Of a stretch of DNA of 64,000 nucleotides, positions 23,339 to 32,359 are shown one piece after another. Position 1 is the stretch's first letter; each line of letters begins with the position of its first letter. This DNA comes from Pseudomonas ovata (GTDB lineage Bacteria > Pseudomonadota > Gammaproteobacteria > Pseudomonadales > Pseudomonadaceae): positions 1 to 64,000 of the forward strand of contig NZ_QFFU01000021.1 in assembly GCF_003131185.1 (NCBI RefSeq), given 5' to 3'. The notes below the pieces were generated by a model. It was not told the DNA's origin, did no database searches, and saw only the letters and a program-made list of their open reading frames with translations. The translations under genes and the position numbers were made by a program.

Positions 23339-23776
23339 TTACTCGCCGATGTCCTCGTTCCACAGCTGCGGCTGAGTGGCGATGAAGTCGCGCATCATGT
23401 GTTCGCAGGTGGCATCGCCCAGCACATCGACCTGCACGCCGCGGCTGCGCAGCAGTTGCTCTTCGCCCATGAAGGTCTGGTTTTCACCGACGATGACCTT
23501 GCGAATGCCGTACAGCAGGATGGCGCCGCTGCACATCGAGCACGGCGACAAGGTGGTGTACAGCGTGGCCTCGCGATAGACGCTGGCAGGCTGGCGGCCG
23601 GCATTTTCCAGGGCGTCCATTTCGCCGTGCTTGATGGCACTGCCCTCCTGGATCCGCCGGTTGTGGCCGCGGCCGATGATCTGCCCGTTGTGCACGATCA
23701 CCGAACCGATGGGAATGCCGCCCTCGGCCAGGCCTTGTTGTGCCTCGTCAATGGCAGCTTGCATGAATGGGTCCAT
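23339..23776 (-). CDS. Cytosine deaminase, fungal (Fcy1) type
   Basis: 145 residues with the zinc-binding signature HGE (H50, E52 as proton shuttle) and PCSMC (C79, C82). The surrounding sequence resembles yeast cytosine deaminase more than the usual bacterial tRNA adenosine deaminase: EGGIPIGSVIVHNG, GRGHNRR, TLYTTLSPCSMCSGAI, and the C-terminal WNEDIGE, which the yeast enzyme has as WFEDIGE. It should convert cytosine to uracil for pyrimidine salvage. It stands alone on the minus strand. Guanine deaminase or another purine/pyrimidine deaminase is less likely. Confidence 0.85.
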   Translation of the reverse strand: MDPFMQAAIDEAQQGLAEGGIPIGSVIVHNGQIIGRGHNRRIQEGSAIKHGEMDALENAGRQPASVYREATLYTTLSPCSMCSGAILLYGIRKVIVGENQTFMGEEQLLRSRGVQVDVLGDATCEHMMRDFIATQPQLWNEDIGE

Positions 23777-23805
23777 GGGTTCTCTCGTTTGCGAAAAAAA
23801 GGGCC

Positions 23806-24291
23806 TCAGGGGGACTTCAGCGCATTGTTCAGCGCCTGGGCCACGAACTCGGACAAGAGCTGTGAAGAGGTGTTCTTCATTTCCTGGCCGACTTCGTTAT
23901 TACGCACTTTAAAGCGGTTCTTCAAGGTCGGCGAGCCCTGCCCCTGATTGAGCTGGCGCAATTCGTCGACGCTGAACGAGTGGGCATAGGCGCTGGCCAG
24001 GTTACGCTCCCATTGTCCCTGGTACTGCGGTTGCACACGCTTGAGCTCACCTTGCACCAGGGCTTGGGCCTGGGTCTTGCCCAGGCGTTCGACCAGTTGG
24101 CTGAACGTCACGGTACGCGAAGCCATCTGGTAGCCCAGCCAGCCCAGACCGTCACCCAGCCTGCGCTCCTGCACGAAGGCCAGGGCCGTGTCGTCGACTT
24201 CAGCGGCGTACGTTGGCGTCGACAGCGGGCTGCCCAGGGCCACCAGCAAGACCAGGACGCCGGGGGTGAGCCCTGCATTGCAGTCTTTCAT
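23806..24291 (-). CDS. Exported protein, DUF2059-like
   Basis: 161 residues with a signal peptide (ending TYAAE near residue 30). The mature part is helical and contains SFSVDELRQLNQGQGSPTLK, the pattern of DUF2059 proteins (ELRQL followed by SP and a Lys). The function is unknown and it is presumably periplasmic. It lies 29 bases after the deaminase start region on the same strand but has no obvious partner. Confidence 0.7.
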   Translation of the reverse strand: MKDCNAGLTPGVLVLLVALGSPLSTPTYAAEVDDTALAFVQERRLGDGLGWLGYQMASRTVTFSQLVERLGKTQAQALVQGELKRVQPQYQGQWERNLASAYAHSFSVDELRQLNQGQGSPTLKNRFKVRNNEVGQEMKNTSSQLLSEFVAQALNNALKSP

Positions 24292-24390
24292 CGCCCCTCC
24301 CGGCAGATTGACTGGCTACAGCCTTGAAACTAGCAGCCAATGGGGTCGATTGACATGCAGCAGGTCGCATACAGCGCTGATATGCCGTTC

Positions 24391-24933
24391 TCAGGAGCTA
24401 GCATTTAGCCACTTGTCACGATTCATCCGGTAGATGCGCACGCCAATGCCGTAATACATACCCGTCAACGCGTCACTGAAACCCACCTTGTGCAGCACCT
24501 GCACCGAAGCGCGGTTGTCAGGCTCAACCACCGCCACGACCGAGCCCAGTTCCAGGGTGTCGAAGGCATGCGCCAAGACTGCACGCACCGCCTCGGTGGC
24601 CAGCCCCTGGTTCCAGAAGGCCGGTTGCAAGCGGTAACCGAGCATGACCTCGGGCATGTTTTCGAACGTCTCAAGGCTCAGCCCGCAAAACCCCACCAGC
24701 CGCTCGCCGGTCTGCTCGATCATGGCCAGCGGTGCAAAGCCATCACGTAGCAGGGCCTCGCGGCAGTGGTGCAGGAATTCGCCACTGGCCGCTGTGGTCA
24801 TGACCCCGCGCACCGAATGGCGCATGACCTGCGGGTCGGCCAGCAGGGCAGACAATCCGGGCAGGTCGTCAGGCTGGAAGCCACGCAACCACAGGCGTTC
24901 AGTCGCCAGGATCAAAGGGGTGTTCAGGGTCAT
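24391..24933 (-). CDS. GNAT N-acetyltransferase, RimJ/RimL-like
   Basis: 180 residues. It opens LATERLWLRGFQPDDLPGL, has the acetyl-CoA region GYRLQPAFWNQGLATEAVRA and ends with NRASVQVLHKVGF, the usual layout of the RimJ/RimL branch that acetylates protein N-termini or small amines. The substrate is not predictable. It lies 6 bases from the end of the upstream peptide deformylase gene and is probably cotranscribed with it, a sensible pairing for N-terminal processing enzymes. Confidence 0.88.
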   Translation of the reverse strand: MTLNTPLILATERLWLRGFQPDDLPGLSALLADPQVMRHSVRGVMTTAASGEFLHHCREALLRDGFAPLAMIEQTGERLVGFCGLSLETFENMPEVMLGYRLQPAFWNQGLATEAVRAVLAHAFDTLELGSVVAVVEPDNRASVQVLHKVGFSDALTGMYYGIGVRIYRMNRDKWLNASS

Positions 24934-24939
24934 GAGGGC

Positions 24940-25479
24940 TCAATCGTCAGCGTTCGGGTCCATGCCCGGAAACAGCACTTCGGTAAAGCCGAACTTGCTG
25001 TAATCAGTGATGCGCGACGGGTACAGCCGGCCGATCAGGTGATCACACTCATGTTGCACCACCCGGGCATGAAACCCTTCGGCCATGCGCTGGATCGGCT
25101 GGCCTTGGGGGTCGAAACCTTCGTAGCGAATGCGTTGAGGGCGCTCGACAAAACCACGCAGGCCCGGCACTGACAGGCAACCTTCCCACCCGCCTTCCAG
25201 GGTGGGCGTCAACGGGGTGATCAGGGGATTGAGCAGAATGGTGCGTGGCACCGCCTCGGCCTGCGGATAACGCTCGCTGTGCTCGAAGCCGAAGATCACC
25301 AGTTGCAGATCAACACCGATCTGCGGCGCTGCCAGGCCGACACCGCCGACGCTGTGCATGGTGTCGAACATGTCATCGATCAGGGTTTGCAGTTCCTGGC
25401 TGCCGAACAGGTGTTCAGGCACCGGCGGGGCGATACGCAGCAAGCGCGGATCGCCCATTTTCAGAATCTCGCGAATCAT
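24940..25479 (-). CDS. def: Peptide deformylase
   Basis: 179 residues from the ATG at 25479. All three deformylase motifs are present: GVGLAAPQIG (46-55), EGCLS (Cys101 binds the metal) and QHECDH (His143, Glu144, His147). It removes the formyl group from nascent proteins. The common housekeeping def sits beside fmt, so this one, next to a RimJ/RimL-like acetyltransferase, is likely a second copy. The ribosome binding site is weak, but the start agrees with the family's MIREIL opening. Confidence 0.93.
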   Translation of the reverse strand: MIREILKMGDPRLLRIAPPVPEHLFGSQELQTLIDDMFDTMHSVGGVGLAAPQIGVDLQLVIFGFEHSERYPQAEAVPRTILLNPLITPLTPTLEGGWEGCLSVPGLRGFVERPQRIRYEGFDPQGQPIQRMAEGFHARVVQHECDHLIGRLYPSRITDYSKFGFTEVLFPGMDPNADD

Positions 25480-25542
25480 CAGGCAACACCCGGTAAGACA
25501 AAGGGCCATCCTGCCACATTATTTCGCGCCCCGCGCAGTCCG

Positions 25543-26484
25543 TCAGGCATGCGGGGCAGTGTGCGCACCGCCAACACCTGTCTTTTCGGGGCCGGAGGCT
25601 TCGACGGCACCGTCGCCGGGCACTTTCTCGCCGCTGTCCTTGCCTTCCTGGGACATGTGTTCGATCACCGCATTCATCTCGGCGCCCAGCAGCAGCACCG
25701 CGGCCGAAATGTAGAAATACAGCAACAGCACAATGATGGCCCCGATGCTGCCGTACATCGCGTTGTAGTCGGCAAAGGTCTTGACGTAGAAGGCAAAGCC
25801 CAGCGAGGCGATGATCCACACCACCACGGCCAGTACCGAGCCTGGGGTGATGAAGCGAAACTCCTGTTTGACGTCGGGCATGACGTAGTACATGACGGCC
25901 ACGGCGATCATCATCAGCAAAATGATCAGCGGCCAGCGCAGGATGGTCCACAGTGTGACGATGAACTCTTCGATGCCCAGGTGCGCGGCAAACCAGTTCA
26001 TGACCTGGGGCCCGGTGACCATCAGGGCGGCGGCGGCCAGCAGCATGCCGGCCAGGCCAATGGTGTAGAAGATCGACAGCGGGAGGCGTTTCCAGATGGG
26101 GCGGCCTTCGACCACGTCATAGGCGGCGTTCATGGCGCTCATCATCAGGCGCACACCGGCCGAGGCGGTCCACAAGGCAATGACGATACCCACCGACAAC
26201 AGTCCGCCCTTCGATTGCTGCAACTGGTCGATGACCGGGTTGACCTGCTCCAGGGCCTGGGGCGGCAACACCAGTTCGGACTGCAGGCGCAGCCAGGAAA
26301 AAAAGTCGGGCAAGTGCAAAAAGCCGATCAGGGCGATCAGGAACAACAGGAAGGGAAAGAGTGAAAACAGGGCCTGATAGGCCAGGGCAGACGCATAGGT
26401 CGACATCTCGTCGTCAATGAATTCACTGACGGTGCGAACCATCACCTTGCCGAATGACAAGTTACGCATATGGGCGAAATTCAT
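25543..26484 (-). CDS. YihY/BrkB family inner-membrane protein
   Basis: 313 residues, start at 26484 with AAGGAG 7 bases upstream. About six membrane segments. Family landmarks are SALAYQALFSLFPFLLFLIA near the start, SKGGLLSVGIVIALWTASAG in the middle, and FADYNAMYGSIGAIIVLLLY near the end. The C-terminal 35 residues are polar and Gly/Glu-rich. The family has no settled transport function. It stands alone, upstream of def. Confidence 0.9.
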   Translation of the reverse strand: MNFAHMRNLSFGKVMVRTVSEFIDDEMSTYASALAYQALFSLFPFLLFLIALIGFLHLPDFFSWLRLQSELVLPPQALEQVNPVIDQLQQSKGGLLSVGIVIALWTASAGVRLMMSAMNAAYDVVEGRPIWKRLPLSIFYTIGLAGMLLAAAALMVTGPQVMNWFAAHLGIEEFIVTLWTILRWPLIILLMMIAVAVMYYVMPDVKQEFRFITPGSVLAVVVWIIASLGFAFYVKTFADYNAMYGSIGAIIVLLLYFYISAAVLLLGAEMNAVIEHMSQEGKDSGEKVPGDGAVEASGPEKTGVGGAHTAPHA

Positions 26485-26623
26485 GGCGTCTCCTTTCGCG
26501 AATGTACCCAGGTACTTTACGTCTTCACGACGATGGGTGTGGTGTTGATCAAGGCCTTTGTACAGGCATCCTGATCGTGCGCACACATGGACTTGAATAA
26601 CAGCAAAAGGTTTCAGCAAGCAT

Positions 26624-26658
26624 GACCGTCATGGCGCCTGCAGGCCGTCATGACGGTC
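26624..26658. terminator. Hairpin after the csbD-like gene
   Basis: GACCGTCATG (26624-26633) and CATGACGGTC (26649-26658) are perfect 10-base arms around a loop that is itself partly palindromic. It is 23 bases past the stop of the csbD-like gene on the minus strand. No T run follows directly. Confidence 0.45.
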
Positions 26659-26680
26659 GGGCATTACAGGTGTATCAGAC

Positions 26681-26869
26681 TCAGTGATCCAGGCCCTTCT
26701 TGACCTGATCCTTGACTTCACCCTTGACCTGCTGGCCTTCACCCTTGATTTCCTGAGCCTTGCCTTCAGCACGCAGTTTGTCGTTATCAGTCACCTTGCC
26801 GACACCTTGCTTGATATTGCCGACCGCTTCATTGGCCATGCCTTTGATCTTATCGCTGGTGCTGCTCAT
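26681..26869 (-). CDS. CsbD family stress protein
   Basis: 62 residues from the ATG at 26869, with AGGAG 7 bases upstream; a longer frame has no such site. The sequence is that of a CsbD-like protein: DKIKGMANEAVGNIKQGVGK, then TDNDKLRAEGKAQEIKGEGQ and a Lys-rich end. These small hydrophilic proteins are strongly induced in general stress and stationary phase; their molecular role is unknown. Confidence 0.92.
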   Translation of the reverse strand: MSSTSDKIKGMANEAVGNIKQGVGKVTDNDKLRAEGKAQEIKGEGQQVKGEVKDQVKKGLDH

Positions 26870-27079
26870 GAGACTCTCCTGGGCCACGGGGACCCTGACT
26901 AAAGTAAGGATGTCGTGATGAACCCGACAAAATGATGGACCCGAAGCGGCGGCGCAGAGTTTCAATTATTTGCTCAAGCGGTTTTCCATTCATCCGCCGG
27001 TCCTGGGCTTTATGCCACAATACCCGCCAGCGCCGGGTGCTTGAGCCCGCACAGATTCAATGAATTTCCGGAAAACCTT

Positions 27080-27454
27080 ATGAAGCTCGACAAGAAACAG
27101 GCCATTGATCGTCGCAACCAGCAACTGGAAAACCCGGTGCTCAATGCCGACAACAGCTATTTCGCCCTGTTGGACCCGCGGCGCAATATCTGGTGGTTCG
27201 ACCTGCCTGTCAGCCAGCTGAAAAGCCTCGAATGGCTCAACCTGTTGCTGCACACCCCTGAATCCGAACAATTGCTGCATGTGAAGGTGCCAACCTCGTT
27301 TTTGCGTGCGCGCATCGCAGGCGTTGAAGTGCGCAATGCCGGCAAGCGCAAGGCGACCATCAGCCTGGAACTGAGCGCCGACCGTGACGGCTTTTTGAAA
27401 GACTTGCGCCCTGAAGGCAGCAACCTTGGATTTGCGGTGTTTCTTCAGGTCTGA
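27080..27454 (+). CDS. Small cytoplasmic protein, unknown
   Basis: 124 residues from ATG 27080 (MKLDKKQAIDRRNQQLENPV). No signal peptide or membrane segment. The middle is strand-rich (YFALLDPRRNIWWFDLPVSQ) and the protein ends SNLGFAVFLQV. I do not recognise the family; it looks well conserved in codon use. It is followed 88 bases later by the DsbA-like gene on the same strand. Confidence 0.75.
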   Translation: MKLDKKQAIDRRNQQLENPVLNADNSYFALLDPRRNIWWFDLPVSQLKSLEWLNLLLHTPESEQLLHVKVPTSFLRARIAGVEVRNAGKRKATISLELSADRDGFLKDLRPEGSNLGFAVFLQV

Positions 27455-27542
27455 ACACCACTGGGCACCCTCGTTTGCAAATAACCGGACTTTTCCCTGA
27501 ACCGGGCAGTCACTCGTAAGGAGCCATCAAGGAGCCTTACCA

Positions 27543-28175
27543 ATGAACACGGGTACACCCACCACTCTCAGGGTCGATCTCTGGAGTGACTACGTCTGCC
27601 CTTTCAGCTACCTGCAATTGCCGGTGCTCGAACAGCTCCAGACCCTTTATGGCCCCTCGATCCAATGGTGCTGGCACGCGTTCGAGCTGCGTCCGGAACC
27701 GTTGGCAACGCCCGACCCGTGCGCTGAACACCTGCGCATGACCTGGTCACGGGCGGTGCTGCCCATGGCCGACAAGCGTCAATTGCGGATGAAGATCCCG
27801 CCGGTGCAACCGCACAGCCGCAAGGCCTTGCAAGCGGCGGCTTTCGCACGCGCCCATGGCCGTTTCGAAGCATTTCACCGGGCAGTGTTCCAGGCGTTTT
27901 TCGAGCAGGGTCAGGACATCGGTGACGTGCAGGTTCTGTTGCAGGTGGCGAGCATGGCGGGGCTGGATGCCCAGGCGCTGCAAGCGGCCCTGGTGCAGGA
28001 ACAGTACTGCGCCAGCGTACTGGCTGACGAAGGACTGGCCGACCAGTTGGGCTTGCGGGCCGTGCCGGCGCTGCTGCTGCGCCGGGCCGACCAGCCGCTG
28101 ACAGAGGCGCAGGTGCTCAACGGCACCCTGCCCTTGCAACGTTTGACTCAGGCGTTTGATGCCTTGCTGGGGTGA
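27543..28175 (+). CDS. DsbA/FrnE-like thioredoxin-fold protein with CPFS motif
   Basis: 210 residues of the FrnE branch of DsbA-like proteins: VDLWSDYVCPFSYLQLPVLE at the start, HAFELRPE after the first strand, and the cis-Pro region LRAVPALLLRR at about 175. No signal peptide, so it is cytoplasmic. The active site reads C-P-F-S rather than C-x-x-C, so it keeps only the first Cys. This would favour isomerase- or transferase-like chemistry over dithiol oxidation. AAGGAG sites lie within 25 bases upstream. Confidence 0.85.
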   Translation: MNTGTPTTLRVDLWSDYVCPFSYLQLPVLEQLQTLYGPSIQWCWHAFELRPEPLATPDPCAEHLRMTWSRAVLPMADKRQLRMKIPPVQPHSRKALQAAAFARAHGRFEAFHRAVFQAFFEQGQDIGDVQVLLQVASMAGLDAQALQAALVQEQYCASVLADEGLADQLGLRAVPALLLRRADQPLTEAQVLNGTLPLQRLTQAFDALLG

Positions 28176-28227
28176 GTCCTGGGACGGTGCTGCCTGAAAT
28201 CAAATCGACCCCCCCTGTGGCGCAGAC

Positions 28228-28340
28228 CTGTAGGAGCGCGCTTGCCCGCGACCGGCTGCGTTAGCAGTCGTAAATTTGTGGCGTTTCACAGATTTCTGCG
28301 AGCGCTGCGCACTCGGTCGCGGGCAAGCGCGCTCCTACGG
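28228..28340. repeat. Composite REP element (REPIN) c
   Basis: 113 bases with outer arms CTGTAGGAGCGCGCTTGCCC and GGGCAAGCGCGCTCCTACGG, in the opposite orientation to the other copies (the GACTGC-type half comes first). It fills the space between two convergent genes and is the most compact copy. Confidence 0.85.
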
Positions 28341-28380
28341 GGGTGAATTCAATATTCATTTATTTTTGAGGCGCGCGCGC

Positions 28381-29217
28381 TCAGGCCAGTTCGATGCGGT
28401 CCGGGTGGATGACGATCAGTCCCTGTTTATACAGGCCGCCGATGGCTTTCTTGAAATTGCCCTTGCTGACGCCGAACAGGTCGCTGATGACCTTCGGGTC
28501 GCTCTTGTCGTTGACCGGCAGCACGCCCTGGTTGTCGCGCAGGCGGGCCAGGATCTGCCCCGACAGCCCGTCGGCCGCTTCGCTGCCCACCGGTTGCAGG
28601 CTCAGGCTGATCTTGCCGTCGCTGCGCACCTGCTTGATGAAGCCTTTTTCCTGCATGCCAGGGCGCAGGAACTTGAACACTTCGTTCTTGTGGATCAGGC
28701 CCCAGTGACGGTTGTCGATGATCGCCTTGAAGCCCATGTCGGTGGCTTCGACCACCAGCAGGTCGACCGCCTGGCCGGCGCTGTAGTTGGCCGGGGTCTT
28801 GTCCAGGTAACGGTCCAGGCGCGAGGTGGCGGTGATGCGCCGGGTGTGCTTGTCCAGATAGGCATGGACCACACAGTATTCACCGGCTTCCATCTGGCGC
28901 TTTTCTTCGGAGAACGGCAACAGCAGGTCCTTGGGCAGGCCCCAGTCAAGGAACACACCGATGTTGTTGACCTGCACCGCCTTGAGGCTGGCAAAGCCGC
29001 CGACCTGGATCTTGGGCTTGAGGGTGGTGGCGATCAGCTTGTCGTCGCTGTCGAGGTAGATGAAGACGTTCAGCCAGTCATCGACCTCGGTGGGCGTGTC
29101 CTTCGGGATATAGCGGTTGGGCAGGAGGATCTCGCCGTCCGCGCCGCCGTCCAGATACAGGCCGAAGTTGGTGTGCTTGACGATTTGCAAGCTGTTGAAG
29201 CGCCCGATTAAAGCCAT
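28381..29217 (-). CDS. CvfB-like S1-domain RNA-binding protein
   Basis: 278 residues from ATG 29217. Successive S1-like OB-fold modules are seen: FNSLQIVKHTNFGLYLDGGA at the N-terminus, then LKAVQVNNIGVFLDWGLPKD, and a third near 140-205 (VVEATDMGFKAIIDNRHWGL). A winged-helix-like end follows (SDLFGVSKGNFKKAIGGLYK). This order matches CvfB/YitL proteins, which bind RNA and influence virulence-factor expression in Staphylococcus. The targets in Pseudomonas are unknown to me. Confidence 0.88.
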   Translation of the reverse strand: MALIGRFNSLQIVKHTNFGLYLDGGADGEILLPNRYIPKDTPTEVDDWLNVFIYLDSDDKLIATTLKPKIQVGGFASLKAVQVNNIGVFLDWGLPKDLLLPFSEEKRQMEAGEYCVVHAYLDKHTRRITATSRLDRYLDKTPANYSAGQAVDLLVVEATDMGFKAIIDNRHWGLIHKNEVFKFLRPGMQEKGFIKQVRSDGKISLSLQPVGSEAADGLSGQILARLRDNQGVLPVNDKSDPKVISDLFGVSKGNFKKAIGGLYKQGLIVIHPDRIELA

Positions 29218-29394
29218 GTGCCGATACCCTGATTGCGTGACGCGCATTCTAACCGGTTTTACCGGACGATTTTCATCCGGCCTACAGATGGCGACGCGCT
29301 GGCTACTTTCGCGCATGGGCTGCTAATCTGATGTCAGGTAATCAGGAAGCGAAGGTCATACGACCTTGCGGTCATCTCCTTGGCGGGCTGTGCG

Positions 29395-29904
29395 ATGAAA
29401 AACTGGATGGTGTTGGGCGCCTTGATCGGGCTGAGCGGCTGCGCATCGCCGTCCTGCGAATACGGCGCTTTGCACGCCGCACCCGGCGACAACTGCCGGG
29501 CCGGGCAACTGCTCTATCAGAACGACATGCTCCAGGCCAAGCTGCTGATCAGCCAGGCCGACCGCGAAAACTACGAACTGGCCGAGGCCATGTTGCGTCG
29601 CGCCGCCCTGACCGACGCCTCGGGCGAGGCCGAGTTCTACCAGGCCGTGCTGCTGATTCGCCAGCAGGCCGAGCCTGACGCGATTATCGAGCGGCTGCAA
29701 ACCGCTGCCGACCATCGTCACCCGCTGGCCATTGCCCTGCTCTCGCAACAACTGACCGGCCGCGATGACAAGCAGGCCGCCCACTGGCGTGCCGAGTACG
29801 CCGAGCTGGACGTGGCCAAGAGCGGCTACCCCTCGTTCGAGCAAGCCCTGATGGTGATTGATAGCCTGGTAACGCCTGCCCCCGAGATGACCGCCGCGCA
29901 CTGA
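29395..29904 (+). CDS. Lipoprotein with Sel1-like helices
   Basis: 169 residues from ATG 29395. The lipobox LSGC (after MKNWMVLGALIG) marks a lipoprotein, with Ala after the Cys, so outer-membrane sorting is expected. The mature part has helical repeats of the Sel1/TPR kind (YELAEAMLRRAALTDASGEA and HPLAIALLSQQL). Function unknown. It stands alone before the TorF-type porin gene. Confidence 0.75.
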   Translation: MKNWMVLGALIGLSGCASPSCEYGALHAAPGDNCRAGQLLYQNDMLQAKLLISQADRENYELAEAMLRRAALTDASGEAEFYQAVLLIRQQAEPDAIIERLQTAADHRHPLAIALLSQQLTGRDDKQAAHWRAEYAELDVAKSGYPSFEQALMVIDSLVTPAPEMTAAH

Positions 29905-30069
29905 TTCTGCGGCTGCCTGCACAACGGATTTGCCGGCGGATCGACGAACGGTCAAACCCTTGAATGTTTCACCGGTATGCTGGCAACGCTCTGGCCCAAG
30001 GCTTGCAGCTTGCACCTTATGACGTATGCCCTCTCTTTCCACACTCCTTGTTCACCTCAGGAGTGAGCC

Positions 30070-30798
30070 ATGCTCGTGTTTAGACATCTTGCGCCCTTGC
30101 TGGGCGCCCTGCTGCTGAGTCAGCCGGCGGCGGCCCAGGTCCTGGAACGCAGCCTGGGCGATTTCAGCCTGAAAGTCGGCACCACGCCGACACGCACCAT
30201 GGCCCAGGGCCTGGTGTCCCCGACCGGTGGCTCCGACGCCTTTCATGGCGGCCTGGACCTGACCCACGCCAGCGGCCTGTACATGGGCCAGTGGTCACCC
30301 AACATGGGCCTGGTGCCTGAAAGCGACCTGGAGCTGGATTCGTACCTGGGCTTCAAGAAGCCTTTCGACCAGACCCTGGGTTACGAACTGGGCATGATCC
30401 GCTACAGCTACCCCGAGACCAGCCAGATCGACAGCCACGAGGTCTATGCCGGCCTGCGTGTGCTCGACAGCCGGCTGGGCGCGGCCTTCAGCGATGACAT
30501 TGGCGTGCGCAACAGCACGCTGTTCGTCGACCTGGGCAGCCTGGAGCGGCTGGGCATGAACGTGCGCATGCAGTACGCCACGCATCAGTTCGACACCACC
30601 CAGATCGCCAGCGACGGCAGCCTGATCGGCGGCTTCAATGACTGGTCGCTGAAACTCTCGCGCCCCTGGCTGGGCATCGACATGAACCTGATCTACAGCG
30701 GCTCGAGCCTGTCCAGCGACAGCTGCAACGTCTACAGCGGGCACAACCCGCGCTGCGAGCAGACCTTCACCATCAAGGCTGTGCGCACACTGTTCTGA
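30070..30798 (+). CDS. TorF-family putative porin
   Basis: 242 residues with a signal peptide (to about residue 22, ending PAAAQ). Many amphipathic strands follow, with Gly/aromatic turns such as HGGLDLTHASGLYMGQWSPN, and the C-terminus ends in a Phe (VRTLF), as outer-membrane barrels do. The pattern is that of the small TorF/Gcw-chp putative porins. Substrate unknown. CAGGAG lies 4-9 bases before the start. Confidence 0.8.
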   Translation: MLVFRHLAPLLGALLLSQPAAAQVLERSLGDFSLKVGTTPTRTMAQGLVSPTGGSDAFHGGLDLTHASGLYMGQWSPNMGLVPESDLELDSYLGFKKPFDQTLGYELGMIRYSYPETSQIDSHEVYAGLRVLDSRLGAAFSDDIGVRNSTLFVDLGSLERLGMNVRMQYATHQFDTTQIASDGSLIGGFNDWSLKLSRPWLGIDMNLIYSGSSLSSDSCNVYSGHNPRCEQTFTIKAVRTLF

Positions 30799-30862
30799 AC
30801 GCCATGGAACTGCCTTGTGTAAGCTGGCCTCTATTGCAACGCCAGCAGATCAAGGAGCGGTC

Positions 30863-31729
30863 ATGCAGTACCTGTCGAAAGTCGTTGTGACGCTGTTGCT
30901 TGCCGTGTCCTTGCTGACCGGCTGCAGCCAGGTGGGCCTTGCCTACCGCAATCTGGACATGATCATTCCCTGGTCGCTCAACGACTACCTGAAGGTCAAG
31001 GGCGAGCAGAAGGACTGGCTGGATGAGCGCCTCAAGCAGCACCTGCAATGGCATTGCAGCACCCAGTTACCCGGCTACCTGAGCTGGCTCGACGGCCTGG
31101 AGCAGATGGTGCGCGATGACAAGGTCACCGCCGCCGGCCTCACCGCCCGCACCCGTGAGGCCGAGCAGGCCATTGCACGCATTGCGCAGCAGGTCACGCC
31201 TTCGGCCGTGGAACTGCTGAGCCGCCTGGACGACCGCCAGGTGCAGGACATGCAGGCCGCGTTCGAGCGTGACCAGGCCAAGCGCCAGAAGCAGTACCTG
31301 AACCAGTCGCTGGACAAACAGATTGCCGAACGCGCCGAGCGCATGGAAAAACGCCTGTCGCCCTGGCTGGGTTCGCTGAACCCGGCGCAGAAGGCCCGAG
31401 TGCAACAGTGGTCGGCCTCACTGGGCGAACAGAACCAGGCCTGGCTGGCCAACCGCGCCAGTTGGCAGAACCGCTTCCTGACCGCCGTGCAGCAACGCCA
31501 GCAGAGCGACTTTGCCACGCGCATCACCGCCCTGCTACAAGACCGCCAGACCTTCTGGACCCAGGACTACCGCGAAGCCTACGAGCGCACCGAACAGGCC
31601 GCGATCAATCTGGTGGTGGATGTCTACGCCCAGAGCAGCCCCGACCAGCGCCAGCGGCTGCTGCGGCGCATCGATGACATGCGCAACGACTTCAACGACC
31701 TCGATTGCCTCAAGGCGGCGCGCTCCTAA
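30863..31729 (+). CDS. DUF6279 lipoprotein
   Basis: 288 residues from ATG 30863, with AAGGAG 5 bases upstream. The lipobox LTGC lies at about residues 18-21. Then comes the conserved start of this pseudomonad family (GLAYRNLDMIIPWSLNDYLK), followed by long charged helices (about 100-280). It is probably a periplasmic-facing outer-membrane lipoprotein of unknown role. Together with the TorF-type protein 64 bases upstream it may form an envelope operon. Confidence 0.85.
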   Translation: MQYLSKVVVTLLLAVSLLTGCSQVGLAYRNLDMIIPWSLNDYLKVKGEQKDWLDERLKQHLQWHCSTQLPGYLSWLDGLEQMVRDDKVTAAGLTARTREAEQAIARIAQQVTPSAVELLSRLDDRQVQDMQAAFERDQAKRQKQYLNQSLDKQIAERAERMEKRLSPWLGSLNPAQKARVQQWSASLGEQNQAWLANRASWQNRFLTAVQQRQQSDFATRITALLQDRQTFWTQDYREAYERTEQAAINLVVDVYAQSSPDQRQRLLRRIDDMRNDFNDLDCLKAARS

Positions 31730-31772
31730 GGCACGCAATAATTTTAGCGATTGAACTCACCGCGGGGTGATT

Positions 31773-32165
31773 TCACGCCACCTGGGGTTTGGCCGCGATG
31801 TGGTCGAAGCGCACAGGCTCCAGCGGGTCGCCGTTCTGTTCGTCCAGCACCTGGCGCGGGTGGTCGTTGCCGGGGATGCTGCTGTCGATCATCGCCAGCA
31901 GGCTGGAGCCGCGCGGGGTCAGGATGAAGTTGGAGCCGGTGCCGCCTTCTTCCTGCGGACGTGGCTCGATGTAGCCACGCTTGACCAGCAACGCCTCAAG
32001 GTCGGCGGCCTGCGCCTTGAGTTCATCGAGACTGGCCGGCGGCTCGCCCTGGGCCATCTTGGCCTCGGCGTGCTCGGTCGCGTACTGGCGTGGCGTAAAG
32101 GTTTCGCCAGCCCCGTTCTGGACTTCGTGGAGCAGACGTTCGATCAGATCCCAATCGTATTTCAT
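31773..32165 (-). CDS. DUF2513-like protein
   Basis: 130 residues starting MKYDWDLIERLLHEVQNGAG, which matches the opening of DUF2513 proteins (winged-helix-like, often near mobile elements). It has no membrane segment. The rest is polar, with a predicted short helix-turn region at 48-70. Convergent with the DUF6279 gene. Function unknown. Confidence 0.6.
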   Translation of the reverse strand: MKYDWDLIERLLHEVQNGAGETFTPRQYATEHAEAKMAQGEPPASLDELKAQAADLEALLVKRGYIEPRPQEEGGTGSNFILTPRGSSLLAMIDSSIPGNDHPRQVLDEQNGDPLEPVRFDHIAAKPQVA

Positions 32166-32359
32166 GATTCATCCTCCGTCCCGCATGAATGAGTGGCCGT
32201 ATGACGCGCAGTCAAAGGTGGCCTCATGGGTGTGACCCAAGGCAGTGCGAGGCGTTCAGGCGGGTTGCCGGATGGCAATGGACAGGATGTCGGCGAACAG
32301 CGGGGAAAGTGTGTGGCAGGGGGCGCCGTCAGTGCAGCGCCCCCTGCCCGTTCAAGGCA

